Of a stretch of 28,337 nt of DNA, positions 1-8,878 are shown piece after piece; within the stretch, counting starts at the first letter, position 1, and every line of letters begins with the position of its first letter. This DNA is from JAVBOD01 sp031551045 (GTDB taxonomy: Bacteria > Bacteroidota > Bacteroidia > Bacteroidales > UBA932). A program made the position numbers and the translations under genes. Below the pieces are notes generated by a model, which ran no database searches, was not told the origin of the DNA, and was given only the letters and a program-made list of their open reading frames with translations. Location: positions 1-28,337 of the forward strand of contig JAVBOD010000014.1 in assembly GCA_031551045.1 (NCBI GenBank), in the 5' to 3' direction.

Positions 1-73
1 AACAATCTTCTCCCTCGCCATAGCGCTAAAACGAAATAGGCCATTACCACATTCAGGTATTACACTATTTTCG

Positions 74-81
74 TATCTTTG
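74..81 (+). promoter_or_regulatory. Bacteroidetes -7 promoter box upstream of the GH116 gene
   Basis: The sequence TATCTTTG matches the Bacteroidetes -7 consensus TAnnTTTG and lies about 38 bases before the ATG at 120. No clear -33 TTTG element is seen at the expected distance upstream. The same octamer recurs before other genes in this window, which supports its being real. Confidence 0.6.
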
Positions 82-119
82 TAAACTCGTATCCAGTACA
101 TAAAATCTAAATAAACGCT

Positions 120-2792
120 ATGGACACACCCGCCATCTATCGTTACACCATACGCTCCGTATGCTCCTTTATTTTAGGCTCGATACTCTTTGGGAATACT
201 GTGTCTAACGCACAAAATATCCCCGAAGGACGAGTTCCCATTGATAAAAAATTAGATCCTGAATGGGTAAAGTCGCTCTATGAAAGCGGCCGTACTACAA
301 CGTATTGGAAATCGCGAGATGAGTTAACATACATCGGGATGCCGGTAGGCGGCATTAATGCCGGAGGAGTATATCTTGGAGGTGACGGCCGGCTTTGGTT
401 ATGGGATATTTTCAACGAACGTAAAGAAGGCGTTGATCCTAAAATCGTAGAGTGGCGCCGCAGTACTTCCAGCGATTATGTACGTTCGCGCGATGGGGCT
501 AATTACGTGGAACCTTCGCAAAATATCCGTCCTTTGCAACAAGGATTTATTCTCCGAATAGAATATGACGGGCACACCATTTACAAAACATTAGAAGAAA
601 ATCAGTGGGACGAAATTGCGTTCGAAGCAAGCTATCCGGTGGGCGTTGTTCATTACACCGACCATAAACTTCCGTTAGAATTGACGCTAAAAGCCTATTC
701 CCCCTTTATTCCGTTGAATGCAGATGAATCGGGCTTACCGGCCACCATTCTTTCATTTTCGGCTAAAAATAAGGGAAATAAAGAAATCCAACTTTCCTTT
801 TTGGGTTATCTGGAAAATAAAACCGGCCTTCATTCCGGCGATGGAACCTTGTGCCGCCGGTTAAACGAAGTGGTGAAATCGGGAGAGATGACAGCTATTG
901 CCGAGCGCTTGGAAATTTTGAAGAAGAATGATAAAAGATTGGACGAAAAGCCCGACTATGGCAGCATGTGCATCGCCGCGCTGAACCCGAGCGCAAAAAC
1001 CTATGCAAACACCACTACGGAACAAAATGCTTTCGGACAAAAAGAGTCGAAGAAAATGACATCGTCGTTGCGCGAACCGCTGATTGGCGGCGTGCAAACC
1101 GACTTAACCATAATACCAAATACGTCAAAAGAGGCTGATTTTGTTATTAGTTGGTATTTCCCGAACGTAAAAATTGACCCGAAAATTAAAGACGCGGGAC
1201 GTTACTATGCCAATCAATTCAAGTCGGCTACGGAAGTGGCGGCCTATATTGCCGATAATTTCCAACGGCTATCAAAAGCAACCTTGCTCTGGAAAGAAAC
1301 CTGGCAAAACACCACCTTGCCGCAATGGTTTATGGAGCGCACGTTTATTCCCATCAACACATTGGCGACGGCAAATTGTTACCGTTTCAATACCGGCCGT
1401 TTTTGGGCATGGGAAGGCGTGGGCGCTTGTGCCGGAACATGTACGCACGTATGGCAGTATGCCCAGGCTATGGCACGTATTTTCCCCGAATTGGAGCGCG
1501 ATTGCCGTGAACGTACGGATTTGAAGATAGCGATGGAAGACGATGGAGGAATCATTTTCCGCGCTGAAATGGAAAGCCGCCCGGCTATCGACGGGCAGGC
1601 AGGCTCGGTATTGCGTTGCTATCGCGAACACCAAATGAGCGCTAACGATGAATTTCTGAAACGTAATTGGCCGCAGATCAGAAAAGCGGTGCAGTTCATC
1701 ATCAATCAGGATAAAAATGGCGACGGTATGGAAGACACGCCGATGGAAAACACCTTGGATGCCGTGTGGGACGGTGAAATTGCATGGATTGTGGGAATTT
1801 GTATTGCCGGAGTCCGCGCCGGACAAGCAATGGCCGAAGAAGCGGGCGATAAAGCATTTGCAAAAATTTGTGCCGATTATGTAAAAAAAGGCAGTGCGAA
1901 TATGGACAACTATCTGTTCAACGGCGAATATTACATTCATCGTCCCGATAAGGAAAAAGGCCGTCAGCCATTAGGTTCGTACAACACCTGCCATATCGAC
2001 CAGGTGCTTGGGCAGGCATGGGCTTTCCAAGTAGGGCTGGGGCGTATTCAAAGTCAGCAAAACACGCTTTCAGCTTTACGTTCATTGTGGAAATATAATT
2101 TCACGCCCGATGTAGGGCCTTATATTGAAGTGAATAAAGGCGGACGCCCGTATGCATTGCCGGGCGAAGGAGGCATGATTATGAACACCAATCCGCAGAA
2201 CGAAGCAAACCCGTATGGCAACAACGTGACGTGGCAGATGGGCTATTTTCATGAATGCATGAGCGGTTTTGAACACCAAGTAGCAGCTCATATGATTGCC
2301 GAAGGAATGACGGATGAAGGCTTGGTGCTGACACGCGCCATTCACGATCGTTATCATGCGGCAAAACGTAATCCGTTCAACGAAATTGAATGCAGCGACC
2401 ATTATGCACGCGCCATGTCGAGTTATGGCTCGTTCATCACCGCATGCGGATTCGAGTATCACGGGCCGAAAGGTTACATGCGATTTGCGCCGAAATGGGG
2501 ACAGGCCAATTTCAAAGCGCCTTTCACGGCGGCCGAAGGTTGGGGAACTTACACGCAACAACAATCAGCGGGAAAAATGGATTGCAGCCTGCAACCGGCT
2601 TACGGAAAAGTAGCATTGGAAATATTTTCGGTGGAAGCGCCCAAGCATATAACGTACAAGAACGTAAGCGTGAAGATTGACGGGAAAACGATTCCGGCAC
2701 AATGGAAACAACGCGAACAAACGGTAAGCATTGTGTTCGGCAGCCGGACGACCATAGAAACCGGACAAACATTAAGTATCCGATTATCGTAA
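120..2792 (+). CDS. GH116-family glycosidase (glucosylceramidase/DUF608-like), secreted
   Basis: An 890-residue protein with an N-terminal hydrophobic segment (about residues 13-30) ending in SNAQ, which looks like a signal peptide, so export to the periplasm or surface is expected. Residues around 70-95 (GMPVGGINAGGVYLGGDGR) match the N-terminal domain of GH116/GBA2 enzymes. The C-terminal half carries the DUF608 catalytic-barrel pattern CTHVWQYAQAMARIFP and, near residue 547, an NTLDAVWDG motif whose Asp is the candidate acid/base by analogy with characterised GH116 enzymes. Known family members are retaining beta-glucosidases, beta-xylosidases or glucosylceramidases; the substrate here cannot be told. 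A patatin-like lipase gene follows after 54 bases, so the pair may be co-transcribed. Fold assignment is good, substrate unknown. Confidence 0.85.
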   Translation: MDTPAIYRYTIRSVCSFILGSILFGNTVSNAQNIPEGRVPIDKKLDPEWVKSLYESGRTTTYWKSRDELTYIGMPVGGINAGGVYLGGDGRLWLWDIFNERKEGVDPKIVEWRRSTSSDYVRSRDGANYVEPSQNIRPLQQGFILRIEYDGHTIYKTLEENQWDEIAFEASYPVGVVHYTDHKLPLELTLKAYSPFIPLNADESGLPATILSFSAKNKGNKEIQLSFLGYLENKTGLHSGDGTLCRRLNEVVKSGEMTAIAERLEILKKNDKRLDEKPDYGSMCIAALNPSAKTYANTTTEQNAFGQKESKKMTSSLREPLIGGVQTDLTIIPNTSKEADFVISWYFPNVKIDPKIKDAGRYYANQFKSATEVAAYIADNFQRLSKATLLWKETWQNTTLPQWFMERTFIPINTLATANCYRFNTGRFWAWEGVGACAGTCTHVWQYAQAMARIFPELERDCRERTDLKIAMEDDGGIIFRAEMESRPAIDGQAGSVLRCYREHQMSANDEFLKRNWPQIRKAVQFIINQDKNGDGMEDTPMENTLDAVWDGEIAWIVGICIAGVRAGQAMAEEAGDKAFAKICADYVKKGSANMDNYLFNGEYYIHRPDKEKGRQPLGSYNTCHIDQVLGQAWAFQVGLGRIQSQQNTLSALRSLWKYNFTPDVGPYIEVNKGGRPYALPGEGGMIMNTNPQNEANPYGNNVTWQMGYFHECMSGFEHQVAAHMIAEGMTDEGLVLTRAIHDRYHAAKRNPFNEIECSDHYARAMSSYGSFITACGFEYHGPKGYMRFAPKWGQANFKAPFTAAEGWGTYTQQQSAGKMDCSLQPAYGKVALEIFSVEAPKHITYKNVSVKIDGKTIPAQWKQREQTVSIVFGSRTTIETGQTLSIRLS

Positions 2793-2846
2793 GTAGATTG
2801 GATTTAACAAATTTAAAATAACAATAATTATTTCGACATAAAAATT

Positions 2847-3629
2847 ATGACACCCATACGCATCAACAAGAAAAAATATCGCAGAGGGCTTGTACTGAGC
2901 GGTGGCGGCGCACGCGGTATCTCGCATTTGGGCTCCGTTAAAGCATTATATGAACACGGCTACACATTCGACGTTATCATAGGCACGAGCATGGGGGCCA
3001 TTGTAGGCTGTTTGTTGGCCGACGGTTACCGGCCGGACGATATTGTGAAGTTGCTGACAAAAGACCGTTTAAAATCATTTGTAAAAACGGACATCTCCAA
3101 AGACGGCCTCATGACGATGAAAGGAGCTCGGATGTTTTTGGGAGATTTGTTAAGTGTTGAATGTATCGAGGAGTTGCAAATTCCTTTTATTGCAACAGCG
3201 ACCAACCTACAAAACGGCACAGCCCAGTATTTTACGCAAGGCGACATTATCGATAGCGTAGTGGCATCGGCCAGCATTCCCATTGTTTTTCCTCCGGTCA
3301 CTCTCGGAGGGAGACAATATGTGGACGGCGGCGTGCTGAACAATCTTCCGGCACGCTACATCCGTAATGATTGCGAAGAGATATTCGGGTTCCATGTCAA
3401 TCCGCAAACATTAGGACTACATCACGGAGAAGTAAAAGGCTTGCTGCAAATTGCCGAACGCACCTTCCATCTCGCAATGTTAGGCAACGTGGTTCCCGAT
3501 AAACATTTATGCGATTTTTACATAGAACACGAAGCCCTTAATGAGTATGCCGCATTCGATTTCTTAAAGATGAAAGAGATTTTCAATATTGGCTACAACA
3601 ATACTAAAAAGGCATTGAAGGCAAATTAG
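2847..3629 (+). CDS. Patatin-like phospholipase family protein
   Basis: A 260-residue protein with the full patatin signature. The glycine-rich oxyanion loop GGGARG is at residues 19-24, the nucleophile elbow GTSMG puts the catalytic serine at 48, and DGG at about 160-162 supplies the Asp of the Ser-Asp dyad. Patatins hydrolyse acyl esters of phospholipids and other lipids. No signal peptide or transmembrane segment is visible, so a cytoplasmic or peripheral membrane location is likely. It resembles the stand-alone RssA/YlbK type of bacterial patatin rather than the larger outer-membrane fusions. It follows the GH116 gene with no evident terminator or promoter between, so a bicistronic unit is plausible. 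Which lipid it cleaves is unknown. Confidence 0.9.
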   Translation: MTPIRINKKKYRRGLVLSGGGARGISHLGSVKALYEHGYTFDVIIGTSMGAIVGCLLADGYRPDDIVKLLTKDRLKSFVKTDISKDGLMTMKGARMFLGDLLSVECIEELQIPFIATATNLQNGTAQYFTQGDIIDSVVASASIPIVFPPVTLGGRQYVDGGVLNNLPARYIRNDCEEIFGFHVNPQTLGLHHGEVKGLLQIAERTFHLAMLGNVVPDKHLCDFYIEHEALNEYAAFDFLKMKEIFNIGYNNTKKALKAN

Positions 3630-4111
3630 CCACATTGCCCGAAATAACCAAACCACCGGCCATGCAATTCATGCGTGCCATTTCTCTTGCCATAACGCTG
3701 CCATCGCTTTATATTTCGTTTTCCTCCATAAGATGGAACAAAATTTGATCATTGAAACAGTTTTGTATAAAAACATTTTTCAGTACAAGTGTGCAACAGC
3801 CTTCTGAACATTTTTAAACAAATTTAGGAACGTTAGTCATTATTTACAAAACGGAAGACCTTTGTACTCTGAAAATAAAAAGAATGCATTCATTATGAAA
3901 TCAGGCTCAGGAAATAGTAGCAACAGTTTCTCGGAGTATCATATTACCTCGAAATGAATAAGTTAAGTAAGCAGTAAAGAGAAAATGAACAACTGTTCAC
4001 TATTACAATTTATTTCATATCTTTGCATTTTATGAAATTTTTCTTTAAAATTTTGACGATTTGCTAATATCTGCATCAGGCATGTAGCATGGTGAATTAC
4101 AAACAGCAATA
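3630..4111. other. Intergenic region of 482 bases without a convincing gene
   Basis: AT-rich DNA between the patatin gene and the inositol operon. It holds a promoter-like box at 4018-4025 and a weaker GACCTTTG (one mismatch block to the -7 consensus) near 3858. A 20-codon reading frame (3895-3957, start MKSGSGNSSNS) follows that weaker box but resembles nothing I recognise, so it is not called as a gene. No strong terminator hairpin for the upstream unit is apparent. A small RNA or leader peptide here cannot be excluded. Confidence 0.5.
4018..4025 (+). promoter_or_regulatory. Bacteroidetes -7 promoter box, likely promoter of the inositol operon
   Basis: TATCTTTG fits TAnnTTTG exactly and lies 86 bases before the ATG at 4112. 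No other consensus box was noticed in the short gaps of the following eight genes, so this is the best candidate promoter for the whole 4112-13158 unit. The upstream -33 region has only a partial match (TGTT near 3994). Confidence 0.6.
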
Positions 4112-4975
4112 ATGAAACGAATTTTAGCAGGCATACAGCGCGACAACAGGTTTTCCCCTAATAATATCGGAAATGACAGTGCCATTTTCGAACTCACCGC
4201 CTTATCATTGAAGAAACGAGGCTATCATGTGAATGAATATACCGAGTCCAACTGTCCGGAAAACTTGAAAGAGAAATATGTGTTCAGCATGGCACGCGAA
4301 CCTAAAGTGCTCCGGATGTTGCAGCAAATGGAAAACCAAGGAGCCGTGGTGGTGAATTCCGGCTACGGAGCCGCCAATTGCTACCGCAGCAGCATGACAC
4401 ACTTGCTGCTTCAAGAGGGCATCCCCTCTCCTAACAGCCTCATTCTCGATACGTCGCATCATTCCCCGGATATTTTCCACCCATTCGGCGGCCGGCCGTT
4501 TTGGATGAAACGCGGCGATTTCCATGCCATTCACAAAGAAGACGTCAGTTATGTGCGAAACGCCGAAGAAGGAGCCGAAATGCTCCGGGAATACGCCCGC
4601 CGCGCTATCGAATCGGTGTTGGTGTGCGAACATATCCATGGCGACCTGGTGAAATTCTACGGAGTAACCGGTACCGATTTTTTCTACTGGTTCTATCCTT
4701 CCGAATCAGGACACAGCAAATTCGGGAATGAACGAATCAACGGAAGTATCAGGAACCTACCGTTTCAACCCGATATGTTACGATTTGTAGCCAATAAAGC
4801 GGCTGAAACATTAAAAATTGATATTTATGGAGGCGATGCTATCATCACTCCCGAAAGCGCCATTTATTTAATTGACGTAAACGACTGGCCGAGTTTCGCT
4901 CCTTGCCGCAAACCCGGCGCGGCCGCCATTGCACAGCGAATATGCCAACGAATAGAATCACCCAATACCCTGTAG
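4112..4975 (+). CDS. ATP-grasp-like protein, first gene of the inositol operon
   Basis: A 287-residue soluble protein without signal peptide. The C-terminal half reads like an ATP-grasp fold: RPFWMKRGDFHA near residues 128-139 offers the ATP-binding Lys133; CEHIHGDLVKFYGV near 172-185 resembles the hinge and following strand; Asp242 and the DVND segment at 255-258 fit the acidic/Asn metal ligands. ATP-grasp enzymes are ligases or kinases, and the inositol trisphosphate 5/6-kinases also use a D-x-N metal motif. The gene sits 10 bases before the DUF4833 gene and heads the run that ends with myo-inositol-phosphate synthase, so a kinase or ligase acting on an inositol compound or lipid head group is an attractive guess. 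That function is inference only; the fold itself is a motif-level call. Confidence 0.65.
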   Translation: MKRILAGIQRDNRFSPNNIGNDSAIFELTALSLKKRGYHVNEYTESNCPENLKEKYVFSMAREPKVLRMLQQMENQGAVVVNSGYGAANCYRSSMTHLLLQEGIPSPNSLILDTSHHSPDIFHPFGGRPFWMKRGDFHAIHKEDVSYVRNAEEGAEMLREYARRAIESVLVCEHIHGDLVKFYGVTGTDFFYWFYPSESGHSKFGNERINGSIRNLPFQPDMLRFVANKAAETLKIDIYGGDAIITPESAIYLIDVNDWPSFAPCRKPGAAAIAQRICQRIESPNTL

Positions 4976-4985
4976 TATAAGCACT

Positions 4986-5516
4986 ATGAAAAGATTTCGA
5001 AATATTCTTTTAACCGTTTTTTCCTGTTGCATCGTTCCGCTTTACGTGTCGGCGCTCGAACCGCTTGAAGCGAGTTCTCTCAGCGATACCCGCATGTTTC
5101 ACATCGAACGGAGTTTAAATAAGAATATTGTGTGTTACGATTTCAATCTTATCAACAACGGCACGCTGAACAGTAAAGAACCGATACACGTGTATTGGAT
5201 TAACCGCGAAGAACATCCGGGCCAACGCAGTGAAATAAAATATTTTCAACAACCGGCATTCGGCTATAAGGTGACCAATGTGAGCAACAACGTAATACTG
5301 GTAAGACTTAACGCCGTAAAAAGCCGCCCTATCAGCATTGAGAAGGATGAAACAATGCGCTATATCTGCAAAACAAGCATCAACGGACAAACCGCAACAT
5401 TGCAGAAAATATATGTAAAAACACGCGATACAAATCCGCTGCAAGTGGAATATGTAGAAATTTCCGGCATTGTATCTAAAACCGGCGCTGTAGTTACCGA
5501 ACGTATCAGACCGTAA
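4986..5516 (+). CDS. DUF4833 domain protein, exported
   Basis: A 176-residue protein with a signal peptide (hydrophobic residues about 8-22, cleavage probably near VSA-LEP). The mature part matches my recollection of DUF4833, with the pattern FHIERSLNKNIVCYDFNL near residues 38-55 followed by HVYWINRE. It appears to be a single beta-rich periplasmic domain. No function is known for the family. It lies 10 bases after the ATP-grasp gene and 6 bases before the DUF5686 gene, a spacing that implies co-translation. An envelope role connected with the product of the inositol operon is a reasonable inference from position, not from motif. Confidence 0.75.
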   Translation: MKRFRNILLTVFSCCIVPLYVSALEPLEASSLSDTRMFHIERSLNKNIVCYDFNLINNGTLNSKEPIHVYWINREEHPGQRSEIKYFQQPAFGYKVTNVSNNVILVRLNAVKSRPISIEKDETMRYICKTSINGQTATLQKIYVKTRDTNPLQVEYVEISGIVSKTGAVVTERIRP

Positions 5517-5522
5517 GCTATC

Positions 5523-8072
5523 ATGAAGGTAAGAAGTTTTTTCAGCGTCATTGTCTGGACAACATCAACGCTTTTATTCTGCAGTGCCATTGCTGCCCAA
5601 ACGCCCACTAAAATACGCGGAACCGTAAGCGATGCCGCCACCGGAGAACCGCTTCCCTATGCGAATGTCACGGTATTACCCAAAACATACGGCATAACTG
5701 TTTCTACCAAAGACGACGGAAAATATGCCATGGAATTTACCGCCAAAGGCGAGAGCCTCCAATTTTCGTTTGTAGGTTACGAACCGTTAACCGTAAAACT
5801 GACATCCATCAAGGACGGCGTGCTGAACGTAAAATTGAAACCGCTGGACACACGATTGGAAGAAGTGGTAGTCACGGGCGAACACACACGCTACCGCAAC
5901 CGTGACAATCCCGCGGTGGAACTCATCCGTAAGGTGATCGACAATAAAGATAAAAACCGGATTGAATCGCACGATACGTATGAATACGAGCGCTACGAAC
6001 GGATTCAACTATCATTGAGCGTAAACGACAGTATCCGTAACAGCACGATGTTTCGCAAGTTCCCGTTTTTCAATAATTATCTCGATACGCTGGAAAATAC
6101 CGAGAGAAAGGTATTACCCGTATTCCTCAGAGAAAATATTTCCGAACATTATTTTCGCAAAAAACCAAGCGCAGAGAAGGAATACCTGATTGCTTCGCGC
6201 ATGACGAACTTTCACGACTTCATCGAAGAACAAACCGTGAGCTCTTTTTTGGATGGAATGGTAAGGCGTTCCAATATTTACGACAATCGAATCATCGTGC
6301 TGGAGAATGAATATCTTAGCCCGTTATCGCCCCTGGCGCCCAACTTCTACCGCTTTCATATTTTAGACACCGTTGATATAAGCGGTGTCCCATGTGTGAA
6401 TTTATCGGTATATCCGCGCAACGAACAGGATTTTGGTTTCCGGGGAAATTTATATATTCTTACCGACAGTTCATATGCGCTGAAGCGTGCCGAGCTTGGG
6501 TTTACCAGCAATAACAATGTCAACTTCGTGAACGATTTTTCATTGATACAAGAATACACGCTCATCGATAGCACATGGTGCCTCACGTTCGACGAAGCCG
6601 TGATAGATTTCAGCCTGAACAAAAAGAAAAGCATGATACTCGGTAAACGTATCAACACGTATGAGAACTATAAATTCGACCACCGCATCTCCGAAACGAC
6701 TTTTATCGGAGGAGCCAAAGTAGATAAAATCCCCGGCTACGACATGCGCGCCGAACAATATTGGACGGAGCACCGCCCTGTTCCGCTGGCACGCTCCGAA
6801 CAAGGCATATATGATATGTTGGCCGAAATGAAAAGCAACTCGTGGTTCCGCAATATTTTCCGGCTTGCCGGTATTGTTTTTTCAGGCTACATCGATGCCG
6901 GCCCGATTGACGTAGGCCCAATGGCTACACTTTACAGTTTCAATGAAGTAGAAGGTTCCCGCATCCGGGTAGGAGGAAAAACAAATACGCGCTTCAGTAA
7001 AAATATCTTCTTCGAAGGGTATGGAGCCTACGGATTTAAAGATGATTTATTCAAATACAGTATAGGCACGATGTTTTCTTTTTCGAAACGAAAAGTGCAT
7101 CCGTGGGAATATCCCATGAATTTGCTAAGTATTTCGTACACTAATGACATTGAAACACCCGGACAAGCCTTTTTATTCGGAAGCGCCGACCGTTTACTGA
7201 TGTCGTTCCACCGCGGGCATTCCCAACAAATGGTATATCATCAAACCTTGTCGGCAAAATACGAGAAAGAATTCCCTTCGGGGCTTTCCCTTAAACCGTC
7301 CTTCACCCACAAGGAAGAACAGCCGGCCGGTAGTTTGACGTTTGAAAACGCCTACGGGCCGGTTCATGATGTAACGACTTCACAAGTAGGTTTAATGTTA
7401 CGCTATGCGCCCAACGAACGTTTCTATCAAGTACAGCGCAACCGCTTCCCGCTCAATCATACGAATCCGGTATTCACGGTCAATTACAATTACGGCATAA
7501 AAGATTTTTGGGAAAGCGATTATACATTTCACCGCTTGGAAGTAGGCATTGACAAACGAAATTGGTTTTCGAGCCTCGGCTTCTCCGACGTATGGCTCAA
7601 AGCCGGTAAGATATGGGGTACTGTTTCATTTCCTCAATTAGTCATCCATCAGGCCAACCAAAATTATGCCTATCAGGACGAAGCTTTCAATATGATGAAT
7701 TACATGGAATTTGTGAGTGACCAGTATGTTTCGGCCAACCTTTCTTACTGTTTCAATGGATGGATTTTCAACAGAATTCCTCTTATAAAGAAGCTCAAAT
7801 GGAGAGAATTTATTACCTTTAAGGCCTTATGGGGAAGTGTGAGCGACCAAAACAAGCCGGAAAATAACCCCGATATATTGCGCTTTCCGGTGAATAACCA
7901 AGGCGTCCCGACCATGTATTCTTTGGAAAAAGGCCCCTATATGGAAGCAAGTGTAGCTATCGATAATTTATTTAAAGTACTGCGCATTGATTTAGTAAAA
8001 CGTATCAGCTATCTCGATCATCCTGATATTGCCGAATGGGGAGTCCGCTTCCGGGTACGTTTTGTTTTTTAA
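5523..8072 (+). CDS. DUF5686 protein with N-terminal carboxypeptidase-regulatory-like domain (outer membrane)
   Basis: An 849-residue protein with a signal peptide at residues 1-25 (ending AIAAQ). Residues about 28-110 form a carboxypeptidase-regulatory-like beta-sandwich (IRGTVSDAATGEPLPYANV, then FSFVGYEPLTVKL), followed by LEEVVVTG, a stretch resembling that before SusC plugs. No TonB plug domain follows; the remainder is DUF5686, ending in a probable beta-barrel whose last residue is Phe (VRFRVRFVF), as expected of a BAM substrate. These proteins are common in Bacteroidetes and their function is not established. It sits 6 bases after DUF4833 and 22 before the NTP transferase, inside the inositol operon, so a role in placing or sensing an envelope lipid is possible. 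Confidence 0.85.
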   Translation: MKVRSFFSVIVWTTSTLLFCSAIAAQTPTKIRGTVSDAATGEPLPYANVTVLPKTYGITVSTKDDGKYAMEFTAKGESLQFSFVGYEPLTVKLTSIKDGVLNVKLKPLDTRLEEVVVTGEHTRYRNRDNPAVELIRKVIDNKDKNRIESHDTYEYERYERIQLSLSVNDSIRNSTMFRKFPFFNNYLDTLENTERKVLPVFLRENISEHYFRKKPSAEKEYLIASRMTNFHDFIEEQTVSSFLDGMVRRSNIYDNRIIVLENEYLSPLSPLAPNFYRFHILDTVDISGVPCVNLSVYPRNEQDFGFRGNLYILTDSSYALKRAELGFTSNNNVNFVNDFSLIQEYTLIDSTWCLTFDEAVIDFSLNKKKSMILGKRINTYENYKFDHRISETTFIGGAKVDKIPGYDMRAEQYWTEHRPVPLARSEQGIYDMLAEMKSNSWFRNIFRLAGIVFSGYIDAGPIDVGPMATLYSFNEVEGSRIRVGGKTNTRFSKNIFFEGYGAYGFKDDLFKYSIGTMFSFSKRKVHPWEYPMNLLSISYTNDIETPGQAFLFGSADRLLMSFHRGHSQQMVYHQTLSAKYEKEFPSGLSLKPSFTHKEEQPAGSLTFENAYGPVHDVTTSQVGLMLRYAPNERFYQVQRNRFPLNHTNPVFTVNYNYGIKDFWESDYTFHRLEVGIDKRNWFSSLGFSDVWLKAGKIWGTVSFPQLVIHQANQNYAYQDEAFNMMNYMEFVSDQYVSANLSYCFNGWIFNRIPLIKKLKWREFITFKALWGSVSDQNKPENNPDILRFPVNNQGVPTMYSLEKGPYMEASVAIDNLFKVLRIDLVKRISYLDHPDIAEWGVRFRVRFVF

Positions 8073-8094
8073 AAAATATAAAAGAAATACATAC

Positions 8095-8856
8095 ATGAAC
8101 TTTGCCATCATAGCTGCAGGAGAAGGTTCGCGGTTAGCCGCCGAAGGAATAACCGTCCCGAAGTCCATGGTATTGCTGGACGGCACGCCGCTTATCGGGC
8201 GCTTGATAAGCATGTTCGAGGGCCACGATGCTTCGTCCGTTAGCGTGATTGTAAATGAGGAAAATCTTCCGACTATCGAATACTTGCAAAACAGTCGATG
8301 GAATGTTCCGCTGAATTTAGTCATAAAATCTACACCCGGCTCCATGCACAGTTTATATGCCTTGAAGCCTTTTCTACAAGGCGCTGATTTTTGCCTGACT
8401 ACGGTGGATACCGTATTTCGCAAAGATGAATTCACCGCGTATATCCGCGCATTTCAGCACAACAATACGATGGAAGGAATCATGGCCGTGACGGATTTTG
8501 TGGATGACGAAAAACCGCTGTATGTAGCGACCAATGAAAAATGGGACATTATCAATTTTTGTGACAGTAAAGAAGATTTGATAAATTTCAAAAATTTGTC
8601 AAATCCTCCAATGCCTTTATATGTTTCGGGCGGCATGTATTGCCTGCGCCCGAAAGCCTTGGAAATTCTCGAAACCGTCATGCAACAGGGTATAGTGCGC
8701 ATGCGCGATTTTCAACGGGCATTGATTCAATATGGAATGAAATTACAAGCCTTCCCATTTTCAAAAATAGTGGATATTGATCACGTCACGGATATCGAAA
8801 AAGCGGAGGAGTTGATAAACGCCGCACAAGCCTCCCAACCCACAAAGAGCGCTTAA
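8095..8856 (+). CDS. NTP transferase (sugar/inositol-phosphate nucleotidyltransferase-like)
   Basis: A 253-residue protein with the nucleotidyltransferase signature: AAGEGSRL at residues 7-14 and the VPK lysine at 23. An Asp in TTVDTVF and a second acidic motif, VDIDHVTDI, near the C-terminus fit the two metal sites of the MobA/RmlA-like fold. I chose the ATG at 8095 because an upstream in-frame ATG at 8029 lies inside the preceding gene and would add residues before the first beta strand. The family transfers NMP to a phosphorylated sugar or alcohol. Next to a CDP-alcohol transferase and upstream of myo-inositol-phosphate synthase, the likely reaction is formation of CDP-inositol, as in inositol-1-phosphate cytidylyltransferase of thermophiles. 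The nucleotide and acceptor are inferred, not shown. Confidence 0.82.
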   Translation: MNFAIIAAGEGSRLAAEGITVPKSMVLLDGTPLIGRLISMFEGHDASSVSVIVNEENLPTIEYLQNSRWNVPLNLVIKSTPGSMHSLYALKPFLQGADFCLTTVDTVFRKDEFTAYIRAFQHNNTMEGIMAVTDFVDDEKPLYVATNEKWDIINFCDSKEDLINFKNLSNPPMPLYVSGGMYCLRPKALEILETVMQQGIVRMRDFQRALIQYGMKLQAFPFSKIVDIDHVTDIEKAEELINAAQASQPTKSA

Positions 8857-8878
8857 CCTCCACCTTATACGTAAAATT

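Noticed and set aside
1272..1940. Long open frame of 222 codons on the minus strand inside the GH116 gene
   Set aside because: It is antisense to a well-supported gene, has no recognisable domain and a composition typical of a shadow frame.
3895..3957. 20-codon reading frame in the gap before the inositol operon
   Set aside because: No known family, no strong ribosome-binding site and only a weak promoter match; too short to support as a gene.
8029..8094. Longer start for the NTP transferase at 8029
   Set aside because: It overlaps the end of the DUF5686 gene, and the nucleotidyltransferase fold begins right at the ATG at 8095.
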